Of a stretch of DNA of 64,000 nt, positions 1 through 8,236 are shown one piece after another. A model generated the notes under the pieces. That model was given only the letters and a program-made list of their open reading frames with translations. It was not told where the DNA came from and searched no databases. Every line of letters begins with the position of its first letter. Positions within the stretch are counted from its first letter, which is position 1. A program made the translations under genes and the position numbers. Source of the stretch: Porticoccus sp950063125 (lineage in GTDB: Bacteria > Pseudomonadota > Gammaproteobacteria > Pseudomonadales > Porticoccaceae); the NCBI RefSeq assembly GCF_963973895.1, contig NZ_CAXBBF010000001.1. The stretch is one strand, 5' to 3'.

Positions 1-977
1 ATGCTCTGATGTTGAAGGAGGGGCGCGATCAAATCCTGTTACCACAGGTTGGCCAGATAGTGCATCAACTGAGCGAGCTGGCCCACCGTTATGCCGATGT
101 TCCCATGCTGGCTCGTACTCATGGACAGACTGCCTCCCCGACTACGGTTGGCAAGGAGATCGCCAATGTTGTCTACCGGATAACCCGTCAACTCACGCAG
201 ATTCGGCAGGTATCGTTGATGGCAAAAATTAACGGTGCCGTTGGCAATTACAACGCGCATCTGTCTGCTTACCCAACCGTAGACTGGGCAAGTAATGCAG
301 AAACGTTCATCACGAGCCTGGGGCTGGAGTGGAATCCCTATACCACTCAAATTGAACCCCACGACTACATTGCAGAACTGTTTGATGCCATTGCCCGGCT
401 CAATACTATCCTGATCGACTTCAACCGCGATATCTGGGGCTATATTTCTCTCGGCTACTTCAAGCAGAAAACCATTGCCGGAGAAGTGGGTTCTTCCACC
501 ATGCCGCATAAGGTAAACCCGATAGATTTCGAAAATGCCGAGGGCAACCTGGGCATTGCCAACGCCATCTTTACCCATTTGGCACAAAAGCTGCCGATTT
601 CCCGCTGGCAAAGGGATCTCACCGATTCCACTGTACTGCGCAATATGGGTGTGGGTTTCGGGTACAGCCTGATCGCCTATCAATCGACATTAAAGGGTAT
701 AGGCAAACTGGAACTGAACCAGTTACGACTAGATGCTGATCTCGATGGTGCATGGGAAGTTCTTGCCGAACCGGTACAAACCGTGATGCGCCGTTACAAT
801 ATTCCGGAGCCCTACGAAAAACTGAAAGCCCTGACACGTGGGCAGGCAATCACGCGGGAAGCCATTCAGGCGTTTGTCGACACACTGGATATCCCTGAAA
901 CAGCCAAAACCGAACTGCTCGCTTTGACACCGTCCAATTACATTGGCAACGCCCCCTCTCAGGCGAAAGCGATCTAA
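1..977 (+). CDS. purB: Adenylosuccinate lyase, 5'-truncated by window edge
   Basis: This enzyme of purine synthesis cleaves SAICAR to AICAR and adenylosuccinate to AMP, releasing fumarate. The open frame runs in from the left edge (first whole codon at position 3) with residues that match the interior of the family, so roughly the first 125 residues of a protein of about 455 are missing. The ATG at position 9 is internal, not a start. Visible family marks are the histidine-bearing RTHGQ stretch near 114-128 and the fumarase/lyase signature GSSTMPHKVNP near 489-521, which carries the mobile catalytic serine loop. The C-terminus is complete. roxA follows after 64 bases on the same strand. Confidence 0.96.
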   Translation, partial: ALMLKEGRDQILLPQVGQIVHQLSELAHRYADVPMLARTHGQTASPTTVGKEIANVVYRITRQLTQIRQVSLMAKINGAVGNYNAHLSAYPTVDWASNAETFITSLGLEWNPYTTQIEPHDYIAELFDAIARLNTILIDFNRDIWGYISLGYFKQKTIAGEVGSSTMPHKVNPIDFENAEGNLGIANAIFTHLAQKLPISRWQRDLTDSTVLRNMGVGFGYSLIAYQSTLKGIGKLELNQLRLDADLDGAWEVLAEPVQTVMRRYNIPEPYEKLKALTRGQAITREAIQAFVDTLDIPETAKTELLALTPSNYIGNAPSQAKAI

Positions 978-1041
978 TTTTTATCCAGTTTCTCCAGGCA
1001 GACCAAATTTTGAATGCCGCCAGGTTTTAGCGAGGACAGCC

Positions 1042-1980
1042 ATGACCATTCCATCCATTCTTGGAACCTTGTCGACTGAGGAGTTTCTCACTGAATACTG
1101 GCAGAAAAAACCGCTGCTGATCCGGAATGCCTTCCCCAATTTTGAGTCGCCACTAACGCCCGACGAACTGGCAGGTCTGTCTCTGGAAGAAGAGGTGGAA
1201 TCGCGAATTGTCTTCGAACAAGGTGAGTCCGGCCCCTGGGAGCTTCAGCATGGACCTTTTGATGAGAGCATCTTCGCTCAACTCCCTGAAAGCTGTTGGA
1301 GTCTTTTGGTCCAGGGCGCCGATCTGTGGGTACCGGAAGTCAAGGCTTTACTGCCCCACTTCAATTTTCTGCCGCCCTGGCGAGTCGATGACGTCATGGT
1401 CAGTTATGCCCCGGTCGGCGGTAGCGTCGGACCCCACTTCGATTACTACGATGTGTTTCTTCTGCAGGGTCAGGGACAGCGTCGTTGGCAGGTTGGCCAT
1501 TTCTGCGATCAGCAATCACCGCTTGTAGCCGGCACACCACTCCGTATCCTGCAGGCCTTTGAGGTAGTGGATGAATGGGTCCTCCACCCAGGCGACATGC
1601 TTTATCTGCCGCCGGGGATTTCCCATTGGGGGGTCGCAGAAAATGATTGTCTCACCTACTCGATCGGTTTCAGGTCACCATCGCTCACCGACATGCTCGA
1701 CGACCTCACCACAGAACTGATGACCCAGGGAAATAGCTGCTATTACCGGGACCCATCCCTTACGCCTCACATGGCAACCGAAGCGATTGATCCTGCCTTT
1801 ATCGAGCAGGTACAAGCCATGCTCAGGGAACTGGCAGAAGATAAAACGTTGTTGGGCGACTGGTTTGCCCGCTACATGACCGCACCGAAGTACCCGGAAT
1901 TGATCGATGAAGCGGACGTTGATCGACGCGCCACGATTGATGGCAAGCGTTATTTAAACGGCGAACAGGTCGATAAGTAG
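1042..1980 (+). CDS. roxA: Ribosomal oxygenase, 50S L16 arginine hydroxylase (JmjC/cupin 4)
   Basis: A 2-oxoglutarate/Fe(II) oxygenase of the YcfD/RoxA family, which hydroxylates an arginine of ribosomal protein L16. The 312-residue protein shows the iron-binding triad: His132 and Asp134 in PHFDYYDVFLLQ, and His195 in PGISHWG. Start chosen at the ATG at 1042 because AGGA lies a few bases upstream and the family N-terminus begins here; an in-frame ATG at 943 would overlap purB. E. coli RoxA is about 373 residues, so the C-terminal winged-helix part looks shortened. It sits directly behind purB and may share its transcript. It converges with ggt, with no hairpin seen between them. Confidence 0.88.
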   Translation: MTIPSILGTLSTEEFLTEYWQKKPLLIRNAFPNFESPLTPDELAGLSLEEEVESRIVFEQGESGPWELQHGPFDESIFAQLPESCWSLLVQGADLWVPEVKALLPHFNFLPPWRVDDVMVSYAPVGGSVGPHFDYYDVFLLQGQGQRRWQVGHFCDQQSPLVAGTPLRILQAFEVVDEWVLHPGDMLYLPPGISHWGVAENDCLTYSIGFRSPSLTDMLDDLTTELMTQGNSCYYRDPSLTPHMATEAIDPAFIEQVQAMLRELAEDKTLLGDWFARYMTAPKYPELIDEADVDRRATIDGKRYLNGEQVDK

Positions 1981-2016
1981 CTCACCACCTTCGGCTTGCT
2001 GACGATCACCTGTCAA

Positions 2017-3744
2017 TTACTTGTCGATAGCAACGCCACCGCCGGGCCAACGGGTATCGGTCACGCCCGAACGACGACCACCCTGTTCGGCAATAGCCTG
2101 AACTTTGCCCAGCACTCGGGTGTGAGGAGATGTTTCATGCCCCATTTCCTCGAGTATTCGGATAGTATCGGGGCTAATACCTCGCTCAAACACAACCTGG
2201 TCAGGCAACCATTGGTGATGAATGCGGGGCACCGCAGCAGCTTCGGCAACATTCATATCGAAATCGAGGTGATTGAGAATATGCTGCAGTACCACCGTAA
2301 TAATGGTGCTGCCCCCCGGGCTGCCCGTTGCCATAACCGGTTTTCCGTCCTGGAATACTATCGTCGGTGTCATGGAAGACAGGGGCCGTTTTCCCGGACC
2401 GATAGCATTGGCGTCTTCACCGGTTAGCCCGTAGGCATTGGGAACCCCGGCCTTTGCCGAGAAATCATCCATTTCATTGTTGAGCAGGAACCCGCCGCCC
2501 GTCACAGCAATACCACTGCCGTATGAAAAATTCAGTGTATAGGTATTGCTCACCACATTACCCTGCTCGTCCCATACGGCAAAATGGGTCGTTTGGGGAC
2601 TCTCTTCAGGCACAACCAGATGTGGCTGGACATCCTCCGACCGACTGGCCCTGTTCAGGTCAATGCCCTTGCGCAATTGCGCTGCGTATTGCTTGTCAAT
2701 AAGCCGGTCTACTGGAACCGGATAGTGGTCCGGATCACCAAGGTGCCTGCTGCGGTCAGCATAGGCGCGCCGCATGGACTCTATCAGGCGGTGCAGGTAA
2801 GTGGCGCTATTGTGGCCATGGGAAACCAGATCCCATGCCTCCAGTATATTGAGCATCTGTATAAGATGAATGCCACCGGAGGATGGGGGCGGCATGGAAT
2901 CAATTCGATAACCACGATAGGTTCCAGATACAGGCCTGCGCTCAACAACCCGATATTTAATCAAATCACGGACTGTAATCAGACCATTCCCCCTCGCCAT
3001 CTCATCCGTAATCAGTTTGGCAACCGGGCCGCGATAAAACCCATCGGCACCTCTGGTGGCGATAAGCTCCAGCGTGGTAGCGAGATCAGCCTGGCGCCAT
3101 AGGCTGCCGACCTTTAACGGCTTACCATCTGCGCGAAAAAAATAGCGGGAAGATGCCGGATTAGACTGCAATCGAGGTGCAGCCTTCTTAAGTGAGGCGG
3201 CCAGCTCATGGTTAACAACAAAACCCTTTCTGGCCAGTGCGATGGCCGGCGCCATCACTTTCGACAAACTCATCGTGCCGTAGCGCTCAAGGGCATGAAC
3301 CAGGCCGGCCACTGTTCCGGGGACACCGGCAGCCTGATGGCTGAATCGGGAGAGGGATTTATCAACTTCCCCGTTGCGGTCGAGAAACTGATCCTGTTGG
3401 GCCGCAGCCGGAGCCATTTCGCGATAATCGATAGCCAGTGTTTTATCTTTCTCGGCCAGATAGACCATCATAAACCCACCGCCACCGAGATTGCCGGCCT
3501 GGGGCAGCGTAACGGCCAGCGCAAAGCCGGTGGCGACGGCTGCATCCACTGCATTACCTCCCCGCTTCAAAATGTCAGCGCCCACCTGACTGGCCAGATA
3601 CTCCTGGGATACGACCATGCCGCTATCAGAATAAACCGGATGAAAACGGTCGTCGTATTCAAAAATTACCGGTGCATCGTCGGCATAAAGCATCGCCGGC
3701 AATAACATCGCCACTAGTATCAACCTTAAGCTTAAAGCACCCAC
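2017..3744 (-). CDS. ggt: Gamma-glutamyltranspeptidase (periplasmic, self-cleaving)
   Basis: Transfers or hydrolyses the gamma-glutamyl group of glutathione and related compounds in the periplasm. The 575-residue precursor starts at GTG with an AAGGAA ribosome site and has a signal peptide of about 21 residues (hydrophobic stretch ending in LYA). Arg108 in DYREMAP corresponds to the substrate-binding arginine. TTHFAV at about 385 is the autocleavage site that exposes the nucleophilic threonine of the small subunit. SSMTPT and TGSPGGS further downstream complete the active site. Length and motifs match E. coli GGT (580 residues). The gene stands alone, converging with roxA and divergent from the GNAT gene. 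Confidence 0.95.
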   Translation of the reverse strand: MGALSLRLILVAMLLPAMLYADDAPVIFEYDDRFHPVYSDSGMVVSQEYLASQVGADILKRGGNAVDAAVATGFALAVTLPQAGNLGGGGFMMVYLAEKDKTLAIDYREMAPAAAQQDQFLDRNGEVDKSLSRFSHQAAGVPGTVAGLVHALERYGTMSLSKVMAPAIALARKGFVVNHELAASLKKAAPRLQSNPASSRYFFRADGKPLKVGSLWRQADLATTLELIATRGADGFYRGPVAKLITDEMARGNGLITVRDLIKYRVVERRPVSGTYRGYRIDSMPPPSSGGIHLIQMLNILEAWDLVSHGHNSATYLHRLIESMRRAYADRSRHLGDPDHYPVPVDRLIDKQYAAQLRKGIDLNRASRSEDVQPHLVVPEESPQTTHFAVWDEQGNVVSNTYTLNFSYGSGIAVTGGGFLLNNEMDDFSAKAGVPNAYGLTGEDANAIGPGKRPLSSMTPTIVFQDGKPVMATGSPGGSTIITVVLQHILNHLDFDMNVAEAAAVPRIHHQWLPDQVVFERGISPDTIRILEEMGHETSPHTRVLGKVQAIAEQGGRRSGVTDTRWPGGGVAIDK

Positions 3745-3846
3745 ATTTATTCCTTGTTGTCTTCCAGTACTGATCTTAGCGTAACATCCACCACTGTTTA
3801 TATGGCCATCCCACAGCTAAGATAAGCAAAAAGAGGGGGGTGCTCT

Positions 3847-4818
3847 GTGGAAACCGTTGATTTTTTTCCTATTGACGTTGAACAAACCAGTTGGCAAAAC
3901 TCAAATGTGCAGCTCGAGGCGATACGCTATCAAGTGTTCGTCGAAGAGCAGCATGTACCCATTGAAGAAGAGATTGATGAGCACGATCCAGTGGCCATAC
4001 ACTGGCTCGCGTTTGGGCCTGGCGATATTCCTATGGCGACAGCCAGGATGCTGCCAGATGGCCAGATTGGCAGAATGGCTGTATTAAAGGACTATCGGCA
4101 GCTGGGTGTCGGGTCTGCACTGATGCGAAAAATAATCAAATATGCCGTCCGGGAGGGGCAACAGGAACTGATGCTGAATGCACAGATCAAGGCATTACCT
4201 TTTTACGAGGGCTTCGGTTTTACTTCACAGGGCGAAACTTTTCTTGATGCAGGTATCCCACACAGAAAAATGGTACTGGACCTGCACCAATACACAGATC
4301 ACACACCAAAACCGGTTCTGAAAGAAATTGCCGAAGAAGATCGCCAGAGAATTTCCGTTGAGGGTCTGGATCAATTCCGTGAGCAGGCGGTAGTACTGGT
4401 GCAACGGGCCCATCGGGAGATTCGTATTTTCTCAGAGCGACTGGAAGCGGCCATCTACAGCAATACCGGGTTTTGCGATGCCATTTACACATTTGCCACC
4501 AGCCACCCGCAGGCCAGGGTGAACATACTGGTCAGGGATTTTTATCAAATCAGACACCAAACCAACCAGCTCAAGGAACTCTGTCACCGCCTGCCCAGCC
4601 GCATCCAGATGCGAAAATTCAATTCACTGGAACCCTGCCTGCACCGTGAATTTTTATTGATCGACAAGAGCGGCATACTCTACAAACAAGAGCCTGAACG
4701 GTTTATCGGTTATGCCGTGTCATATGCCCCACTGGAAGCGATTGAACTTGTTGAAGAGTTTGACAACCATTGGGAGCAGGGAGAAGTGGACCCCGAGTTG
4801 CGGCGCCTGCACATTTAG
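3847..4818 (+). CDS. GNAT acetyltransferase fused to a PLD-like domain
   Basis: The 323-residue protein starts at GTG after a strong purine-rich site (GAGGGGGG). Residues 1-145 form a GNAT acetyltransferase domain of the ElaA/YitH kind, with the acetyl-CoA loop RQLGVGSA at 84-91 and a typical FYEGFGF strand at 119-125. Residues 170-323 are a second domain that resembles the phospholipase-D fold found in a domain of unknown function joined to GNATs. Its HREFLLID at 266-273 has the shape of an HxKx4D motif with Glu in place of Lys, so catalysis there is unlikely. The substrate is unknown. Divergent from ggt; ends at the shared terminator with glcB. Confidence 0.75.
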   Translation: METVDFFPIDVEQTSWQNSNVQLEAIRYQVFVEEQHVPIEEEIDEHDPVAIHWLAFGPGDIPMATARMLPDGQIGRMAVLKDYRQLGVGSALMRKIIKYAVREGQQELMLNAQIKALPFYEGFGFTSQGETFLDAGIPHRKMVLDLHQYTDHTPKPVLKEIAEEDRQRISVEGLDQFREQAVVLVQRAHREIRIFSERLEAAIYSNTGFCDAIYTFATSHPQARVNILVRDFYQIRHQTNQLKELCHRLPSRIQMRKFNSLEPCLHREFLLIDKSGILYKQEPERFIGYAVSYAPLEAIELVEEFDNHWEQGEVDPELRRLHI

Positions 4819-4852
4819 GGCGAGACTGCCATTTTTAAACCGACCACAAAAA

Positions 4853-4876
4853 AACGCCGCTTCTGGGAGCGGCGTT
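4853..4876. terminator. Bidirectional terminator between GNAT gene and glcB
   Basis: Perfect 8-bp arms AACGCCGC (4853-4860) and GCGGCGTT (4869-4876) around an 8-nt loop. An A-run on the left and a T-run on the right let it end both convergent genes. Confidence 0.85.
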
Positions 4877-4901
4877 CGTTTTTCTCGAGCAGTGTCGACG
4901 A

Positions 4902-7067
4902 TTACTGTAACTTCGCCTTTTGCCGATAGGCATGCAACAGGGGTTCAGTATAACCACTGGGCTGGGCACAACCTTTGAACACCAGATCACATGCCGCGGC
5001 AAACGCCACACTGGTATCAAAGTTCGGCGCCATGGGACGATAATCGGGATCGTCAGCATTTTGGGTATCGACAATCTTAGCCATGCGCTTCATGGTTTCC
5101 ATCACCTGATCTTCACCGCAAATGCCATGGTGCAACCAGTTGGCTATGTGCTGACTGGAAATGCGCAAAGTCGCGCGGTCTTCCATAAGACCGACATTGT
5201 TGATGTCAGGCACCTTCGAGCAACCAATGCCCTGCTCCACCCACCGAACCACGTAACCGAGAATGCCTTGGGCATTGTTGTCCAGTTCTTTCTGAATATC
5301 CTCTGCAGTCAGCTCACCATCCAGCAGTGGAATGGTCAAAATATCATCCACACTGGCGGGGGCCCGGTTCGCCAGTTCATTTTGCAGGGCAAAAACGTCT
5401 ACCTGGTGATAGTGAATCGCGTGCAATGTTGCCGCAGTGGGTGAGGGTACCCAGGCAGTATTGGCACCTGCTTTTGGGTGGCCTATCTTGGCCACCATCA
5501 TGTCGGCCATATGGTCTGGAATCGGCCACATGCCCTTGCCAATCTGGGCACGTCCTTTCAGTCCACAAGCCAGTCCCACATCCACGTTCTGGTCTTCGTA
5601 GGCGGTGATCCACTTCAGGGTTTTCAACTGGCCTTTTGGTGCAAATGGACCCGCCTCCATGCTGGTATGAATCTCGTCACCTGTGCGGTCGAGGAAACCT
5701 GTATTAATAAAGACCACTCGCTCACTGGCGGCGCGAATACACTCTTTCAGGTTTACCGAGGTACGGCGTTCCTCATCCATAATACCCACTTTCAGGGTGT
5801 TTCTAGGCAAAGTAAGAGCGTCTTCCACCGCATTAAACAGACTATTGGTAAATGCCACCTCTTCGGGACCGTGCATTTTCGGCTTTACGATATAAACACT
5901 GCCGGTTTTACTGTTCCGGACTGCGCTGTTGCCTTTCAGGTCATGGATAGCAATCAGACTGGTGATCATGGCGTCCATAATCCCTTCCGGAATTTCATTA
6001 CCCTCAGCGTCGAGGATCGCAGGATTGGTCATCAGATGACCCACATTGCGGACAAACAGCAGGCTGCGACCCGGTAACACCAGCGTATCACCGGCAGGCG
6101 TGGTGTATTCCCGATCGGGGTTCATACGACGCACAATGGTCTTGCCAGCTTTGTTGAGGGTTTCCTCAAGGTCGCCCTTCATCAGGCCAAGCCAGTTGCG
6201 GTAGACCAGTGCCTTGTCTTCGGCATCGACAGCGGCCACGGAGTCTTCACAGTCCATGATAGTGGTCAGCGCTGCTTCCATCAGGATGTCCTTGACGCCT
6301 GCCGCGTCTGAGGAACCGATCTGACTGTTTCGATCAATTTGAACTTCCATGTGTATCTTATTGTTTTCAAAAAGAATAGCGCTGGGGTTTTCAGCTTCTC
6401 CACGGTATCCGACAAATTTACTCGGATCGAAGAGACCAACCTGGCTACCGTCGTCCAGAGCAACCTGCAACTGGCCATCAACAACACTGTATTGAGTGAC
6501 CTCCTTGTGGGAGTGACCGGCAAGCGGGGCTGTGTCATCAAGGAGTTTTCGGGCATACGCGATAACCAGGGCACCACGAGCCGGGTTGTACTTCGCCGTC
6601 TTATCGGCGCCACCGGTTTCCGGGAGGACATCCGTACCATACAGCGCATCATAGAGGCTACCCCAGCGGGCATTGGCCGCATTCAGGGCAAAACGGGCAT
6701 TCATCACGGGCACAACCAACTGCGGGCCTGCCTGTTGGGCAATTTCAGGATCAACATTCTCCGTAGTAATCGAGAAATCCTCTCCCTCAGAAACCAGATA
6801 ATCGATTTCTTTCAGAAAAGCCTTATAGTCGCGGAGGTTGTGAGCTTTGCCACTATGCTGTTGATGCCAAGCATCAATGTGGGCCTGCAACTGGTCACGT
6901 TTTTTGAGCAATTGACGATTTTTTGGCGTAAATTCATCGATAATTGCACTGAATGACTGCCAGAAAGCCTCCAGATCAATATCGGTGCCTGGGATAATGT
7001 CGTGTTTGACGAGGTCGTGAATGGCTTGGGACACCTGAAGTCCACTCACTTGAATACGTTCAGTCAT
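4902..7067 (-). CDS. glcB: Malate synthase G
   Basis: Condenses glyoxylate with acetyl-CoA to malate, the second step of the glyoxylate shunt. At 721 residues it matches the monomeric G form (723 in E. coli). DCEDSVAAVDAEDK near 272-285 and LLFVRNVGHLMTN near 336-348 carry conserved active-site segments; Arg340 corresponds to the catalytic arginine. The start ATG has AGGG about 8 bases upstream. Its promoter carries the same 35-bp element as aceA. The LysR gene lies immediately upstream on the same strand and aceA beyond it points away, so both shunt genes cluster around one regulator. Confidence 0.97.
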   Translation of the reverse strand: MTERIQVSGLQVSQAIHDLVKHDIIPGTDIDLEAFWQSFSAIIDEFTPKNRQLLKKRDQLQAHIDAWHQQHSGKAHNLRDYKAFLKEIDYLVSEGEDFSITTENVDPEIAQQAGPQLVVPVMNARFALNAANARWGSLYDALYGTDVLPETGGADKTAKYNPARGALVIAYARKLLDDTAPLAGHSHKEVTQYSVVDGQLQVALDDGSQVGLFDPSKFVGYRGEAENPSAILFENNKIHMEVQIDRNSQIGSSDAAGVKDILMEAALTTIMDCEDSVAAVDAEDKALVYRNWLGLMKGDLEETLNKAGKTIVRRMNPDREYTTPAGDTLVLPGRSLLFVRNVGHLMTNPAILDAEGNEIPEGIMDAMITSLIAIHDLKGNSAVRNSKTGSVYIVKPKMHGPEEVAFTNSLFNAVEDALTLPRNTLKVGIMDEERRTSVNLKECIRAASERVVFINTGFLDRTGDEIHTSMEAGPFAPKGQLKTLKWITAYEDQNVDVGLACGLKGRAQIGKGMWPIPDHMADMMVAKIGHPKAGANTAWVPSPTAATLHAIHYHQVDVFALQNELANRAPASVDDILTIPLLDGELTAEDIQKELDNNAQGILGYVVRWVEQGIGCSKVPDINNVGLMEDRATLRISSQHIANWLHHGICGEDQVMETMKRMAKIVDTQNADDPDYRPMAPNFDTSVAFAAACDLVFKGCAQPSGYTEPLLHAYRQKAKLQ

Positions 7068-7106
7068 GATTGAGCCCTGTGGTTACGATAGGGAAGACGA
7101 ACGAGA

Positions 7107-7162
7107 ATTGTAGGGAAACCAATGGGGATTTAGCAATTTTATAGGTATTATTTTCGCTATTT
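7107..7162 (-). promoter_or_regulatory. glcB promoter with shared glyoxylate-shunt element
   Basis: Read on the minus strand, bases 7162-7128 form a 35-bp element that matches the one before aceA at 30 of 35 positions. Common blocks are AAATA, CGAAAATAATA, CTATA and GCTAAAT in the same order and spacing. A TACAAT -10 box (7112-7107) follows 16 nt after the element. The glcB start codon is about 60 bases downstream. No good -35 box is seen, as expected for an activator-dependent promoter. The sequence match is seen directly; binding by the adjacent LysR protein is inferred. Confidence 0.7.
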
Positions 7163-7187
7163 ACTCAACGAATGATGTTAGCCGTTA

Positions 7188-8126
7188 TCAATCCAGTGTT
7201 TTCGCCACGTCTGCAATGGTTCGTCGTATCCACTGATGTGCAGGATTGTGCTGCAACAGTGGACTCCAGGCCATTTTCAGCTCAATTTCCGGAATCTCAA
7301 AGGGTGGCTCGAGAATCACCACATGCGGGTTATCCACCAGTAGTGAGGCGGCCTTGGTTGGCAAAGTAATCACCAGATCATGCAACTCAGCCAGTCGCAT
7401 GGCTGCCTGATAATGGCGGGTAAACACCCGAATACGACGTTTCTTACCAATCCTGGTCAGCGCCTCATCGACCCAACCAAGGCGCTGCTCAGCCCCTGGC
7501 TCCATACCGACACCGACGCCCATCCCTGTTTTACTGACCCAGACGTGGCCGCTATCCAGATAGTTGTCCAGGGTGAAGTCGTGAATAATCGGATTGTGAA
7601 TACTCGCCACACAGGAAAACGTATCTCGCCAAATGGTCATCTGATGAAACGACTGTGGCAATACGTCGAAACGGTTGATTACCAGATCAATACTGCCCTG
7701 CTCGACATCCTGATAACTGATATCGCTGGGTGTCAATACATCAAGTGTTATGTTTGGAGCTTCAGAGCGCAAACGCCGCATCAGATGCGGCAACAATGTC
7801 GACTCGGTATAGTCGCTGACAGAAATCCTGAAAACCCGGTCAGCCTCAGCCGCATTGAATTCACGGCGGGGAACGACCGCTTTTTCAACCGACGCCAGAA
7901 CTTCCCGGACTATGGGCTGTAGTTGTTCGGCCCGCTCAGTGGGTGTCATGCCATCACTGGTTCTCACCAGCAGTGGATCATTGAATAAATCCCGAAGCCG
8001 CCTAAGGCCATTACTCATGGCTGGCTGACTGATCCCCATATTCTCCGCAGCTCTGGTAACATTGCGCTCTTTAAGCAGTACATCCAGATATACCAACAGA
8101 TTCAAATCGACGTTTCTTATATTCAT
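7188..8126 (-). CDS. LysR-family regulator, probable glyoxylate-shunt regulator
   Basis: A 312-residue LysR-type transcription factor. The N-terminal helix-turn-helix at about 5-65 is clear (NLLVYLDVLLKERNVTRAAE, then ISQPAMSNGLRRLR), followed by an effector-binding domain. It lies between glcB (same strand, downstream) and aceA (divergent). One copy of the 35-bp shared element begins 5 bp from its start codon and the other lies past its stop in the glcB promoter, so control of both genes plus autoregulation is likely. No Shine-Dalgarno site is evident before the ATG. The shunt is controlled by IclR or RpoN in better-known relatives, so a LysR regulator here is notable. Effector unknown. Confidence 0.88.
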   Translation of the reverse strand: MNIRNVDLNLLVYLDVLLKERNVTRAAENMGISQPAMSNGLRRLRDLFNDPLLVRTSDGMTPTERAEQLQPIVREVLASVEKAVVPRREFNAAEADRVFRISVSDYTESTLLPHLMRRLRSEAPNITLDVLTPSDISYQDVEQGSIDLVINRFDVLPQSFHQMTIWRDTFSCVASIHNPIIHDFTLDNYLDSGHVWVSKTGMGVGVGMEPGAEQRLGWVDEALTRIGKKRRIRVFTRHYQAAMRLAELHDLVITLPTKAASLLVDNPHVVILEPPFEIPEIELKMAWSPLLQHNPAHQWIRRTIADVAKTLD

Positions 8127-8131
8127 TTTAA

Positions 8132-8186
8132 AAATACCGAAAATAATAACTATAGATTAGCTAAATTTTAGGGCGATGGCTAGAAT
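8132..8186 (+). promoter_or_regulatory. aceA promoter with shared glyoxylate-shunt element
   Basis: Bases 8132-8166 are the plus-strand copy of the 35-bp element also found before glcB, in the same orientation relative to the gene. A TAGAAT -10 box at 8181-8186 begins 15 nt after its end, and aceA starts about 70 bases downstream. The element also abuts the divergent LysR start codon at 8126, a normal position for an autoregulated LysR operator. Confidence 0.7.
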
Positions 8187-8236
8187 CCGTATCCACAAAT
8201 TTTCCTTTTCTTTTATCCAAACTGGAAGGACACACC

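Noticed and set aside
39..683. Long open frame antisense to purB
   Set aside because: Fully inside purB on the opposite strand, with no family features; purB itself matches its family throughout.
2584..3705. Open frames opposite ggt
   Set aside because: Shadows of a strongly conserved gene; no ribosome site or recognisable protein features.
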